Assembly: GCA_011053055.1 (NCBI GenBank)
Contig: DRHT01000030.1
Location: 1-64,000 of the forward strand
Length of the DNA stretch: 64,000 nucleotides
Reading direction: 5' to 3'
Source of the DNA: Halopseudomonas sabulinigri
Lineage (GTDB): Bacteria > Pseudomonadota > Gammaproteobacteria > Pseudomonadales > Pseudomonadaceae
Below, piece by piece: positions 46,448-56,208 of the stretch (position 1 is the first letter of the stretch; the number at the start of each line of letters is the position of its first letter). Under the pieces are notes generated by a model. That model did not search any database. It saw only the letters and a list, made by a program, of their open reading frames with translations, and was not told the DNA's origin. The position numbers were made by a program, and so were the translations under genes.

Positions 46448-48997
46448 TTACTCCTTAGCCGCTGGCGGCGGGAATGGCTGATTTTCCAGCACACCCTCTT
46501 TTTCCAGCGTTTCTTTCTTTCCCTTGGAGTTGTCCGCTTTCTTGGCGGCGTTGCGGCTCTTGCGTGCGGTAGGGTCCATTTCTTCCTTGGAGAAATCATC
46601 CACGTCGATCACCTTCCGGCGTGCAATGCGTGCTTCACGTACCAGCTCGGCTTCATCCGGGCTAATAACGCCGGATTCGGCGGCAACGTTGAGCATGTCA
46701 GCATCGCTGTCGTGTTCCAGTTCACCGTTGTGCATTGCCTTGGCCAGGCGCGCTTCAATCGGATCAGTCAGCAGAACCTTTTCCAGCGTGCTGTTAACCA
46801 GGCCGGTGACGTCGTCCGGGTCCTTGCTTTGATAGCAGCCTTTCAGCAGGCGATCGCGTGCCGCGCCAGGCGTCATCAAGCGGCGTGCGATCTCTGCACC
46901 CACGATATCGGCAGGTGGGGTGAGGCGGCGACCCAGTGGGAAGACAACAACGCGCAGCAGGCAACCTACGCGTGGATCTGGGAAGTTCAACAGTACCTCA
47001 TGCAGGCTTTGTTCGATCTTGAACAGCAGATCTTCTACTCCCCATTGCACAAAAGGTAGATCTTCTTCGTGGCGGCCCTGGTCATCAAAATGCTTAAGGG
47101 TCGCGCTGGCCAGATAGAGGTAACTGAGCACGTCGCCGAGACGGGCAGAGATACGCTCACGACGCTTCAGTTCGCCGCCGAGCATTAGCATGGTGCTGTC
47201 GGTCACGGTGGCGAAGGCCGCTGCCAGACGTGAAAGCTGACGGTAATAGACTTGAGTCGCCGGATAGTCTGGCGTGTCCGCCAAGCGACCACCGGTGAGG
47301 CCCAGCAGCAAGCTGGCTGAAGCGTTACTCAGCGAGAAGCCGATATGCCGGAACAGCAGGTCATCGAATTCCTTGAGTGCGGCGTCTTGATCGGGGTTTT
47401 GGGTGGCGGCCATTTCTTTCAGTACAAAAGGATGGCAGCGAATTGCGCCCTGACCAAAGATCATCATGCTGCGGGTGAGAATATTCGCGCCTTCAACGGT
47501 GATCGAGATCGGGATCGACTGGTAACCGCGACCAAGGTAGTTGCTTGGACCCATGCAGATGCCCTTACCGCCGTGTACGTCCATCGCGTCGTTGATGGTC
47601 TGACGCATGCGCTCGGTAACGTGGTATTTGACCACGGCCGAGAGCACTGAAGGTTTTTCGCCCAGATCGACTGCGCCCACGGTCATGGTGCGCGCAGCAT
47701 CCATTACATAGGTATTGCCGCCGATACGTGCGAGGGCTTCTTGAATACCTTCAAACTCACCAATAGGCAGGTTGAATTGACGGCGGATTACGGAGTAGGC
47801 GCCGGTGGTCATGCTGGCCATTTTCGCCGCGCCGGTACCGCCGGCAGGCAATGAGATGGAGCGACCAACGGAGAGGCAGTTCATTAGCATCATCCAGCCC
47901 TGGCCGATGCGCTCTTGTCCGCCAATCAGATAGCTCAGGGGAATGAAAACGTCCTTACCTGAGTTTGGCCCATTCATAAAGGCAGCGTTGAGTGGGAAGT
48001 GACGGCGGCCAATTTCGACGCCTTCAGTATCGGTGGGGATCAGTGCGAGGGTGATGCCCAGTGATTCTTCTTCGCCCAGCAGGTGTTCGGGGTCATACGC
48101 CTTGAAAGCCAAGCCTAGTACAGTGGCCACGGGGCCTAGGGTGATATAGCGCTTTTCCCAAGTGACCCGCATACCGATGACTTCTTCGCCTTCCCATTGG
48201 CCTTTGCAGATGATGCCTTTATCGGGCATGGCGCCTGCGTCGGAGCCAGCTTCGGGCGCGGTGAGAGCAAAGCAGGGGATTTCCTTACCGGCGGCTAAGC
48301 GCGGTAGGTAATGTTGCTTCTGTTCGTCGGTACCGTAATGCAGCAAGAGCTCGGCCGGCCCGAGGGAATTAGGCACCATCACGGTAGAGCCCAAATCGCC
48401 GCTACGGCTGGCTAGCTTCATGACGATCTGCGAGTGCGCATAGGCAGAGAAAGCCTTGCCGTTGTATTCCTTGGGAATAATCAGTCCAAAAAAGCCATTC
48501 TCTTTGATGTAGTTCCACACTTCAGGTGGCAGGTTTTGATGTTCGGTGGTGACTTCCCATTCTTTGGTCATCCGGCAGAGCTCTTCTACTGGACCATCAA
48601 TGAATGCTTGCTCTTCTGCAGTCAGGGCTGGCGCCGGAAAGCTGTGCAGCTTGCCCCAGTCTGGTCGACCACTAAACAATTCGCCGTCCCACCATACAGT
48701 GCCAGCGTCCAGCGCTTCTTGTTCGGTGTCGGAAAGCGGTGGCAACACTTTCTTGAACCAGCTAAATAGTGGTGCACTAATTTGGTTGCGACGTATATCC
48801 GGGATATTGAGCGGAATGGCGATGCAGAGAAATACCGCCCATAGAATCAGGTCTATTACCCAATGCACAGGCCCCAACAGGGTCATAACAAGGAGGTAAG
48901 CACCAACGCCAAGACAGGCGTTAAGCAGGCTGGTGCGTACATAGGCGAGTGCGGCGATACAAAGCACTAGGCCAAGTAGCCAGAGCAGAGTCAGCAT
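46448..48997 (-). CDS. fadE: Long-chain acyl-CoA dehydrogenase FadE
   Basis: 849 aa; N-terminal TMs; FALTAPEAGSDAGAMPDKG, VTERMRQTINDAMDVHGGKGICMGPSNYLGRGYQSIPISITVEGANILTRSMMIFGQGAIRCHP. Confidence 0.94.
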   Translation of the reverse strand: MLTLLWLLGLVLCIAALAYVRTSLLNACLGVGAYLLVMTLLGPVHWVIDLILWAVFLCIAIPLNIPDIRRNQISAPLFSWFKKVLPPLSDTEQEALDAGTVWWDGELFSGRPDWGKLHSFPAPALTAEEQAFIDGPVEELCRMTKEWEVTTEHQNLPPEVWNYIKENGFFGLIIPKEYNGKAFSAYAHSQIVMKLASRSGDLGSTVMVPNSLGPAELLLHYGTDEQKQHYLPRLAAGKEIPCFALTAPEAGSDAGAMPDKGIICKGQWEGEEVIGMRVTWEKRYITLGPVATVLGLAFKAYDPEHLLGEEESLGITLALIPTDTEGVEIGRRHFPLNAAFMNGPNSGKDVFIPLSYLIGGQERIGQGWMMLMNCLSVGRSISLPAGGTGAAKMASMTTGAYSVIRRQFNLPIGEFEGIQEALARIGGNTYVMDAARTMTVGAVDLGEKPSVLSAVVKYHVTERMRQTINDAMDVHGGKGICMGPSNYLGRGYQSIPISITVEGANILTRSMMIFGQGAIRCHPFVLKEMAATQNPDQDAALKEFDDLLFRHIGFSLSNASASLLLGLTGGRLADTPDYPATQVYYRQLSRLAAAFATVTDSTMLMLGGELKRRERISARLGDVLSYLYLASATLKHFDDQGRHEEDLPFVQWGVEDLLFKIEQSLHEVLLNFPDPRVGCLLRVVVFPLGRRLTPPADIVGAEIARRLMTPGAARDRLLKGCYQSKDPDDVTGLVNSTLEKVLLTDPIEARLAKAMHNGELEHDSDADMLNVAAESGVISPDEAELVREARIARRKVIDVDDFSKEEMDPTARKSRNAAKKADNSKGKKETLEKEGVLENQPFPPPAAKE

Positions 48998-49141
48998 GAA
49001 GTCTTCCTTCTTCCAGAGATCCAGTAGTCAGCATAGCCCCTTTGGAGAGGCGGGGTAACTGACAGGCGTTAAGCAGTGGACCGGGAAGAAGCGCGGCGGT
49101 TCCGAACGAATGCTCAGAACCACCGGTCTATTTTGCGAAGA

Positions 49142-50452
49142 TCAGCCGACTACGTTGGCGGTGTCTTGCTTGAGGGTTTTGCCGGCGAGATAGAAGTGCC
49201 AGGAAGCCCAGATATTGACGAAGGTAGCAGCCAGTAGTGCATAGCGCAGGCTGTCGCTTTCAAACCAGACGCGCATCAGGTCGCTGGCGATACCGATCAG
49301 TTGTGGGCCAAAGCCCAGACCGAACAGATTGAGAATAAAAAGCATGATGGCCGAAGCCAACGCACGGCTGCGCAGCGGTGTGAGGCTCTGGATCATGCCG
49401 AAGCTTGGCCCCAGGTAGAAGGCACCCAAAAATGCCGCTGGCATATAAAAGGCCAGTGCCAGATAGGTGTTATCGACCAGGTAGAATGCGCAGATAAACG
49501 GAATAGACAGCATCTTGGCGACACCGATGATCCAGGCATTCCAGCGCGCATCTTTGCTGGCCAGATGGTCTGCCAGCATACCGCCGATATAAGCACCCAG
49601 GCCGCCGACGATACCCATCACCGGGCCGAGGAACATGCCGACTTCGCTGGGTGTCATGCCGTGGCTACGAATAAGGAACGCGGGCGCCCAAACGATGGTG
49701 CCGTAACCGACCAGCGCAGTCAGAGTGACGCCGCAAACCACGTGACGGGTAGTGCGAACCCGCCACAAAGAAGCGAAGCCAGCGCGAACGTTTGCTTTGC
49801 CTATCGGCGGCGGCTTAACGCCATCGGCAAAACCACGCGGTGGCTCGATCATGGTAAAGCGCACGAGCAGGGCAATCAGCAGCCCTGGCGCACCGACCAC
49901 GAAGAAAGCAGCTCTCCAGCCCCACCATTCGGCAACAAAACCACCAATCAAGAAGCCAAACATGATGCCGAAGTAAACGCCCAAGGCGTAGATCGACATC
50001 GCGCTTGAGCGCTTCTCTTTAGGGTAAAGGTCGGCAATCATTGAGTGTGATGAGGGGCCTGAGCCGGCTTCGCCAATGCCTACGCCAACCCGTGCGATAG
50101 CTAACTGCCAAAAGCTCTGCGCAGTTCCGCAGAGTGCTGTCATGCCGCTCCAGATGGCGATGGACCAGGCAATGATATTGCGACGGTTGGAACGGTCTGC
50201 GAATACGGCAATCGGGATGCCGAGCGTGGCGTAGAAGAGAGCGAAAGCGATACCCGAAAGGAAGCCCATCTGGGTGTCAGACAGCATAAGATCAGCTTTG
50301 ATCGGTTCGATCAGGATGCCAACGATATTGCGGTCGATATGGCTTGAGGTGTACGCGAGTACCAAAAGGATAAGTGCGTAACGGCGATAAGCTGGGGTGA
50401 TGCGACTGGACATATCTGTCGCGTCTACCGAGGTGTCCGGCGTGTCTGCCAT
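49142..50452 (-). CDS. MFS transporter (spinster-like)
   Basis: YTSSHIDRNIVGILIEPIKADLMLSDTQMGFLSGIAFALFYATLGIPIAVFADRSNRRNIIAWS; 12 TM. Confidence 0.9.
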   Translation of the reverse strand: MADTPDTSVDATDMSSRITPAYRRYALILLVLAYTSSHIDRNIVGILIEPIKADLMLSDTQMGFLSGIAFALFYATLGIPIAVFADRSNRRNIIAWSIAIWSGMTALCGTAQSFWQLAIARVGVGIGEAGSGPSSHSMIADLYPKEKRSSAMSIYALGVYFGIMFGFLIGGFVAEWWGWRAAFFVVGAPGLLIALLVRFTMIEPPRGFADGVKPPPIGKANVRAGFASLWRVRTTRHVVCGVTLTALVGYGTIVWAPAFLIRSHGMTPSEVGMFLGPVMGIVGGLGAYIGGMLADHLASKDARWNAWIIGVAKMLSIPFICAFYLVDNTYLALAFYMPAAFLGAFYLGPSFGMIQSLTPLRSRALASAIMLFILNLFGLGFGPQLIGIASDLMRVWFESDSLRYALLAATFVNIWASWHFYLAGKTLKQDTANVVG

Positions 50453-50658
50453 GTAATTCTCCGGGGTGTTTGTTGTTGTGGCGGGGAGAATACGATGTCT
50501 CTGTATGAGCCACAATCGACCACCCGGTCACATTTGTAGCAAATTTGTAAGTGTTTCTTAGTATTACAAAAAACCTGACCATGGGGGTTTTAAGGGTTGA
50601 TTTTATGCAGTTCGCCCCCAATATCAGATCTCCACTTCTCTGGCTTAAAGGCATCTGC

Positions 50659-51591
50659 ATGACGGCAGCTATTCGTATCAGTGGGTTGGAAAAAACCTAT
50701 GCCAACGGCATGCGTGCGCTCAAGGGGATTGACCTGGAGGTGCGCGAAGGTGATTTTTTTGCGCTGCTGGGGCCCAACGGTGCGGGCAAGTCTACGACCA
50801 TCGGTATTCTCTCTTCACTGGTTAATAAGAGCGCCGGTGAAGTCAGCATCTTCGGCCATAACATCGACACCGATTTATTGGCAGCCAAGCGCTGCATTGG
50901 TGTTGTGCCGCAGGAGTTCAACTTCAGTCAGTTTGAGAAGACCATGGATATTCTGGTCAATCAGGCGGGCTACTATGGGATTCCCCACCGCGAAGCCAAG
51001 GTTAAGGCGGAGCAGTATCTAAAGCGTCTTGGTTTGTGGGAAAAACGTGACGTACCGTCCCGCATGCTCTCAGGTGGCATGAAGCGCCGGCTGATGATCG
51101 CCCGTGCGCTAATTCATGAGCCCAAGTTACTTATTCTAGATGAGCCGACGGCAGGCGTGGATATCGAAATCCGCCGGTCCATGTGGCAGTTCTTGCAAGA
51201 GATCAATGCGCAGGGCATCACCATAGTACTAACCACTCATTACCTGGAAGAAGCCGAGCAGTTGTGTAAGCACATCGCGATCATCGATCAGGGCCAGATT
51301 ATCCATAACACCAGCATGCGAAAGCTGCTCAATGGCTTGCACGTTGAGACCTTTTTGTTCGATTGCGCGGCCAGCTTTGAGCAAGCGCCAGAGATTGCTG
51401 ACTATCCCTGCGAGTTGATTGATGAGCACACCCTTGCTGTGCAGGTGGACAAAGAGCAGGGCATGAACGACCTGTTTGCTGAACTGAGTCGCTTGGGTAT
51501 CAAGGTATTAAGCATGCGCAACAAGAGTAACCGGCTTGAAGAGCTGTTTCTGATGCTGGTTGATGAGAATGCAGAAAAAGGGGCCGCTTGA
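50659..51591 (+). CDS. ABC-2 type exporter, ATP-binding protein
   Basis: LLGPNGAGKSTTIGILSSL; LSGGMKRRLMIARALIHEPKLLILDEPTAGVD. Confidence 0.95.
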   Translation: MTAAIRISGLEKTYANGMRALKGIDLEVREGDFFALLGPNGAGKSTTIGILSSLVNKSAGEVSIFGHNIDTDLLAAKRCIGVVPQEFNFSQFEKTMDILVNQAGYYGIPHREAKVKAEQYLKRLGLWEKRDVPSRMLSGGMKRRLMIARALIHEPKLLILDEPTAGVDIEIRRSMWQFLQEINAQGITIVLTTHYLEEAEQLCKHIAIIDQGQIIHNTSMRKLLNGLHVETFLFDCAASFEQAPEIADYPCELIDEHTLAVQVDKEQGMNDLFAELSRLGIKVLSMRNKSNRLEELFLMLVDENAEKGAA

Positions 51592-51592
51592 G

Positions 51593-52369
51593 ATGATGCA
51601 CTGGCGTAGTAGTTGGATTGCCTTTACCACCATCCTGTTTAAGGAAATCAAGCGCTTTACCCGTATTTGGCCGCAAACGCTGTTGCCACCTGGCATCGTT
51701 ATGGCGCTGTATTTTGTGATTTTTGGCAAAATGATCGGTTCGCGTATCGGCGAAATGGATGGCTTTGCCTACATCGACTACATAGTGCCGGGTTTGATCA
51801 TGATGTCGGTGATTACCAATAGTTATTCGAACGTGGCTTCCAGCTTTTTCAGCACCAAGTTTCAGCGCTCGATTGAAGAGCTGATGGTTGCGCCGGTATC
51901 GCCGCACGTGATCCTCTTGGGTTATACCCTTGGCGGCGTAGCGCGGGGCTTGGCGGTCGGTTTGATTGTGACCCTAATGTCGCTGTTCTTTACGCGGCTG
52001 CAGGTACAGCATGTAGGTTTGACCATCTGTGTGGTGTTCTTTACTTCATTGGTGTTTTCGCTAGGCGGCTTTATCAACTCGGTGTTCGCGCGCACCTTTG
52101 ACGATATATCCATAGTACCGACCTTTATACTGACGCCTTTGACCTATCTGGGCGGTGTCTTCTACTCGATTCACCTGCTGTCGCCCTTTTGGCAGGGGTT
52201 GTCGATGATCAACCCGATTCTGCACATGGTGAATGCTTTCCGTTACGGCATTCTAGGTGTATCCGACATTCCCATTGCTACGGCGCTGATCATCATGGCT
52301 GTGTTTACAGTGGCGTTGTACAGCTTGAGCTACTGGTTGCTGGTACGTGGGACCGGCATGCGACAATAA
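51593..52369 (+). CDS. ABC-2 type exporter, permease
   Basis: MMHWRSSWIAFTTILFKEIKRFTRIWPQTLLPPGIVMALYFVIFGKMIGSRIG; follows ATPase directly. Confidence 0.93.
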   Translation: MMHWRSSWIAFTTILFKEIKRFTRIWPQTLLPPGIVMALYFVIFGKMIGSRIGEMDGFAYIDYIVPGLIMMSVITNSYSNVASSFFSTKFQRSIEELMVAPVSPHVILLGYTLGGVARGLAVGLIVTLMSLFFTRLQVQHVGLTICVVFFTSLVFSLGGFINSVFARTFDDISIVPTFILTPLTYLGGVFYSIHLLSPFWQGLSMINPILHMVNAFRYGILGVSDIPIATALIIMAVFTVALYSLSYWLLVRGTGMRQ

Positions 52370-52421
52370 TTAGCCTGGCCGCTGGCGTATTACCAGCGGC
52401 GCGACTTTGTGGAGACCGAGC

Positions 52422-53258
52422 ATGTCAGAACATTCAGCAGACACTTCGCCTTTAGGTAAATCCAGTGCCTACGTGAGTGTTTATACGCCGTCACTGCTGT
52501 TCCCGATTCCGCGCCAACCCAAGTGGCAGGAGTTGGGTCTGGATGTTGCAGCGTTGCCGTTCCATGGTGTGGATATCTGGAATTGCTATGAGCTGTCCTG
52601 GCTGACCGCGTCTGGTAAACCTGAGGTGGCTGCTGCGGAATTTGTATTCCCGATCAAGGCGGCGCGGATTGTCGAGTCAAAATCTTTCAAGTTGTATCTG
52701 AACTCCTTTAATCAGACAGTCTTTCGGGATAGGCAAGAAGTACAACAGACGTTGGAGACCGACCTTTCGGTTGCGGCACAAGGGCCGGTAATGGTGCGCT
52801 TGTTGAGTATGCAGCAGTTGCATAAAAGCGGCATGTTGCCGATGGCTGGCGTTTGTCTGGATGAACAAGATGTTGATATCAGCCGTTACCAATATGACCC
52901 ATCGCTGCTGGCGCTATGTATGCCAAGGGTGGAGGTTAGCGAACAGCTATACAGTCACCTGTTAAAGTCCAACTGCCCGGTAACCGGCCAACCCGACTGG
53001 GGTAGCTTGCAGATTGATTACCGTGGGCCACAGTTGGATAGAGCGGCACTGCTTCGGTATTTAATCTCTTTTCGCCAACATGCAGATTTTCATGAGCAGT
53101 GCGTAGAGCGCATTTTCATGGATTTGCTCAGGTTGCTAGGCGAGGGCAGTGAGCTGACTGTGTATGCGCGATACGTGCGGCGTGGCGGGCTGGACATCAA
53201 TCCTTACCGCTCGACACGTGCGGGTGTGCCGGAGAATTTGCGGCTTGCCCGACAATAG
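52422..53258 (+). CDS. queF: NADPH-dependent 7-cyano-7-deazaguanine reductase
   Basis: GVDIWNCYELSWLTASGKPEVAAAEFVFP...ESKSFKLYLNSFNQT...LLKSNCPVTGQPDWGSLQIDYRG. Confidence 0.97.
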   Translation: MSEHSADTSPLGKSSAYVSVYTPSLLFPIPRQPKWQELGLDVAALPFHGVDIWNCYELSWLTASGKPEVAAAEFVFPIKAARIVESKSFKLYLNSFNQTVFRDRQEVQQTLETDLSVAAQGPVMVRLLSMQQLHKSGMLPMAGVCLDEQDVDISRYQYDPSLLALCMPRVEVSEQLYSHLLKSNCPVTGQPDWGSLQIDYRGPQLDRAALLRYLISFRQHADFHEQCVERIFMDLLRLLGEGSELTVYARYVRRGGLDINPYRSTRAGVPENLRLARQ

Positions 53259-53289
53259 TGTTGGCGCGTAATTAACTAGACGTGTAGAC

Positions 53290-53319
53290 AAAAAAACGCC
53301 GGCAATGCCGGCGTTTTTT
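53290..53319. terminator. Bidirectional rho-independent terminator
   Basis: aaaaaaacgccggcaatgccggcgtttttt. Confidence 0.9.
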
Positions 53320-53337
53320 AAAGCCAGATTTAAAGGC

Positions 53338-53616
53338 TTAGATACCCATGTCTGACAGACTTTGCATGACGTTGCGCAAGGTGCCGGCCAGCGTGGGGTG
53401 GCGCACGGCAAATTGCTCGGCCATCAGGTTAACCCCATCAACCAGCGTCGGATCCTCCTCTGCCGGCTCGTCGCCTTCCTTTACCAGCAGGCGCGCGTAG
53501 ATGTTATTAGCCATACCTTGCAGGGATTCGCGCTCTTCTGCAGTCAGCTCCGCATTGGGATCGTTGAGCGTGTCTTGCAAGGCTTCCAGTTGGGCTTTCA
53601 GGCGCTGTGTGGGCAT
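53338..53616 (-). CDS. DUF4404-like small protein
   Basis: MPTQRLKAQLEALQDTLNDPNAELTAEERESLQGMANNIYARL; family from memory. Confidence 0.75.
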   Translation of the reverse strand: MPTQRLKAQLEALQDTLNDPNAELTAEERESLQGMANNIYARLLVKEGDEPAEEDPTLVDGVNLMAEQFAVRHPTLAGTLRNVMQSLSDMGI

Positions 53617-53679
53617 GGCTTACTCCGGTTAAGGTTTTCCATACTATAACCTGTGAGCTGCGCGTTCGTCCGCCTCGAT

Positions 53680-54234
53680 TTAAGCTCGCTCGCCCTTTTG
53701 CAGTCGCTGGCTGATATCCACCAGGCACGGCATCAGCTCGTCGACCGCATCGATAACATAGTGCGCGCCCGCGTTCAGCAGGGCCATGGTCGCTTGCATC
53801 CGCAGCTGATCCTGCTCCACGGATGGTAGCTGCTGCCATCCGGTCATGGCTTGCCGGTCCAGGCTACCGCTCAAGGCGGTCCCGACTGTCCACATGCCGG
53901 CGTTCAAGCCGGCTTGAACGCCGGTAGCGGTGCCGCTGACAAGTACGCAATCACTTAGTCGATGGCTTTCCAGCGCGATTGCGACGAGTGCCGGTAAATC
54001 CGGCGCTGGCGCTGGCCGCTGAGCGTCATTGGCTGCTCGGTGTGCAAAGGTGTTGAGTGCAGACGGCAACTGGATCGGAGTTTGGCTGAGCAAGCCTACA
54101 TGCTGTTGTTCGGTAGTCAATTGCTGCAACAGTGGCGCGGCAACCGATAGCAGCGAGCCTGCAGTGCACGCATCGCACGGCAGAAGAGTACCGACGACGT
54201 CAAAGATGACAGCCTCGATTCGGGCATGGGGCAT
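53680..54234 (-). CDS. HAD-like protein related to PhnX but reduced to the core
   Basis: EAVIFDVVGTLLPCDA motif I; CVLVSGTATGVQAGLNAGMWTVGTALSG PhnX-like motif; 184 aa. Confidence 0.75.
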   Translation of the reverse strand: MPHARIEAVIFDVVGTLLPCDACTAGSLLSVAAPLLQQLTTEQQHVGLLSQTPIQLPSALNTFAHRAANDAQRPAPAPDLPALVAIALESHRLSDCVLVSGTATGVQAGLNAGMWTVGTALSGSLDRQAMTGWQQLPSVEQDQLRMQATMALLNAGAHYVIDAVDELMPCLVDISQRLQKGERA

Positions 54235-54361
54235 GGGTCATATCCTGGTTTGGCTACGCCATAAAGATGCAGCTCACGGTCGCGGCATTGTGCGCGACCC
54301 TGGGCGGCATGATGACCCGGTATGATCTGACAGTTTTATTGCACAATGATGACAATGAGCG

Positions 54362-54790
54362 TCACGCGGACTCAAACGGCTCCTTGCCCATGGCAATACG
54401 CACACTATTCGGAACCGGAATGGGCCGCTGGGTGCTGACGTCGATCCACACCATTTTGACGTCACCTTGACCGACCAACTCCGGCTGACCTTTAACGTAC
54501 ATGCGATGGTCGAGTGTCAGGCTGGAACGACCCACATCACCGGCATACAGCTCGACGACTACAGTAGCGGGATGTACCACGGGGCGAAGAAAGTGATGGT
54601 TACAGGTCAGGAGCACTAAGCCCTGGCCGATCTCGCGACGATGCGCGCCCAGGCCATCGAGCCACATGATGCGTGCCTCTTCCAGATACTGGTAATAGCG
54701 GGTGTTATTGACGTGCTGGTTGCTGTCCATATCGCCATAGCGGACGGGCAGTTCGCAGCTGTAGAGCACAGGCTTGTTGTTTTCGGTCAT
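54362..54790 (-). CDS. Acyl-CoA thioesterase (4HBT hotdog)
   Basis: CELPVRYGDMDSNQHVNNTRYYQYLEEARIMWL. Confidence 0.92.
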   Translation of the reverse strand: MTENNKPVLYSCELPVRYGDMDSNQHVNNTRYYQYLEEARIMWLDGLGAHRREIGQGLVLLTCNHHFLRPVVHPATVVVELYAGDVGRSSLTLDHRMYVKGQPELVGQGDVKMVWIDVSTQRPIPVPNSVRIAMGKEPFESA

Positions 54791-54875
54791 AGTAAAATCG
54801 CTGATCTATACGAGTAATTTGCATTACACTGGCACGCCCGGCTGGCGGCATCAGTACGCTGTCGGTTATTCAGAG

Positions 54876-55625
54876 ATGAAAACGGAGACGTTGCTGATGA
54901 GATTTTTAAATACAGGTGCTGGTGCGGTGTTGCTGTCTTTTTCGACGCTAGCCTGTATTACACCTGTTTTTGCCGATGATTCCTATGAAGATTATGACTC
55001 TGGATACGCGAATCCTGATCCGTGGGAAAAACTGAACCGCTTCACCTTTGGTTTTAACGACACGCTTGACCGTTACACGCTCAAGCCGGTTGCCAAGGTC
55101 TATGACTGGGCAACGCCGGAATTTGTTAGCGACGGAGTGGGCAACTTTTTCGATAACCTCGGCGAGCCGATGAACTTCGTCAACAATACCTTGCAGCTGA
55201 AATTCCGCGATGCGGGTGTTGATATGTCACGCTTTCTATTCAACAGCCTGTTGGGTGGTCTGGGTGTGGTTGATGTTGCGACTCGCATGGGCTTGCAGCG
55301 CAGCGATGAAGATCTGGGGCAAACGCTGGGTGCTTGGGGAGTAGGGAGCGGTCCCTACTTTGTGATGCCTTTCTTCGGGCCAAGCACGGCGCGTGATTTC
55401 GGCTCCAAGTTTCCAGAGAACTTCTTTAATTACACTTACACCGGTTATATCAGTGATGTACGTGTGCGTAACTCTTGGTTTGCCCTGGACCTGGTTGATA
55501 CCCGTGCTGGGCTGCTGGAGCGTGAAAAGCTGATACGCGGCGATCGTTACACCTTCGTGCGTAATGCCTTTCTGCAAAATCGCGAATACAAGGTCAAGGA
55601 CGGTAACGTCCAAGACGAGTTCTGA
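54876..55625 (+). CDS. mlaA: MlaA/VacJ family protein
   Basis: DPWEKLNRFTFGFNDTLDRYTLKPVAKVYDWATPEFVSDGVGNFFDNLGEPMNFVNNTLQ. Confidence 0.95.
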   Translation: MKTETLLMRFLNTGAGAVLLSFSTLACITPVFADDSYEDYDSGYANPDPWEKLNRFTFGFNDTLDRYTLKPVAKVYDWATPEFVSDGVGNFFDNLGEPMNFVNNTLQLKFRDAGVDMSRFLFNSLLGGLGVVDVATRMGLQRSDEDLGQTLGAWGVGSGPYFVMPFFGPSTARDFGSKFPENFFNYTYTGYISDVRVRNSWFALDLVDTRAGLLEREKLIRGDRYTFVRNAFLQNREYKVKDGNVQDEF

Positions 55626-55675
55626 GCTCGGGCGAGCAACGCGCGTAGTTTGCTGTTAGTACAGGTTCGACATTC

Positions 55676-55981
55676 TCAATCGAGAGTGTCGAACTGAATC
55701 CCGATGACGCTACCGCCATCCTCACCTGCCTCACAACGCACTACCTGACCTCTGGCTTGTAAGCCTTGCATGCCCTCTGTAGGGGAAGGGATGGCGAGCT
55801 CGACCAAGGTCCCTTCAATGATGCGCTGCGCACATACCACCTGAGCCCCTTGATTAGACAGATCCTGACATTGCACGCCATGGGTCTGGTCATCGGATAA
55901 GACCCGCAGGGTGGCTGTGGTCTCCATCTTCATACGCATAAAGTCGCGTTTTTCGCTGTACTGCTGGTCATGAAATGACAT
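55676..55981 (-). CDS. PilZ domain protein
   Basis: RDFMR (RxxxR) and DLSNQG (DxSxxG) motifs in a 101 aa protein. Confidence 0.88.
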   Translation of the reverse strand: MSFHDQQYSEKRDFMRMKMETTATLRVLSDDQTHGVQCQDLSNQGAQVVCAQRIIEGTLVELAIPSPTEGMQGLQARGQVVRCEAGEDGGSVIGIQFDTLD

Positions 55982-56208
55982 GCTTTACTCCGGCTGAGAC
56001 GCAACAGAATACCGACTGTTCTTATTGCAATATCCTAGTTCGACCTGTGCTGAGAGACAAGCGCCACGGGTGCTATGGGTAACGGTTGCTTGCCGCTGCG
56101 GATGGGAGTACTGTTTGCCCCTTGAAAACATCAGGTTTTTCCTGATCTGGCACTCCACCCTGTGGTCATGGCTCCAGCCGCGCTCCATGACATTGACGTA
56201 GGGACTCT

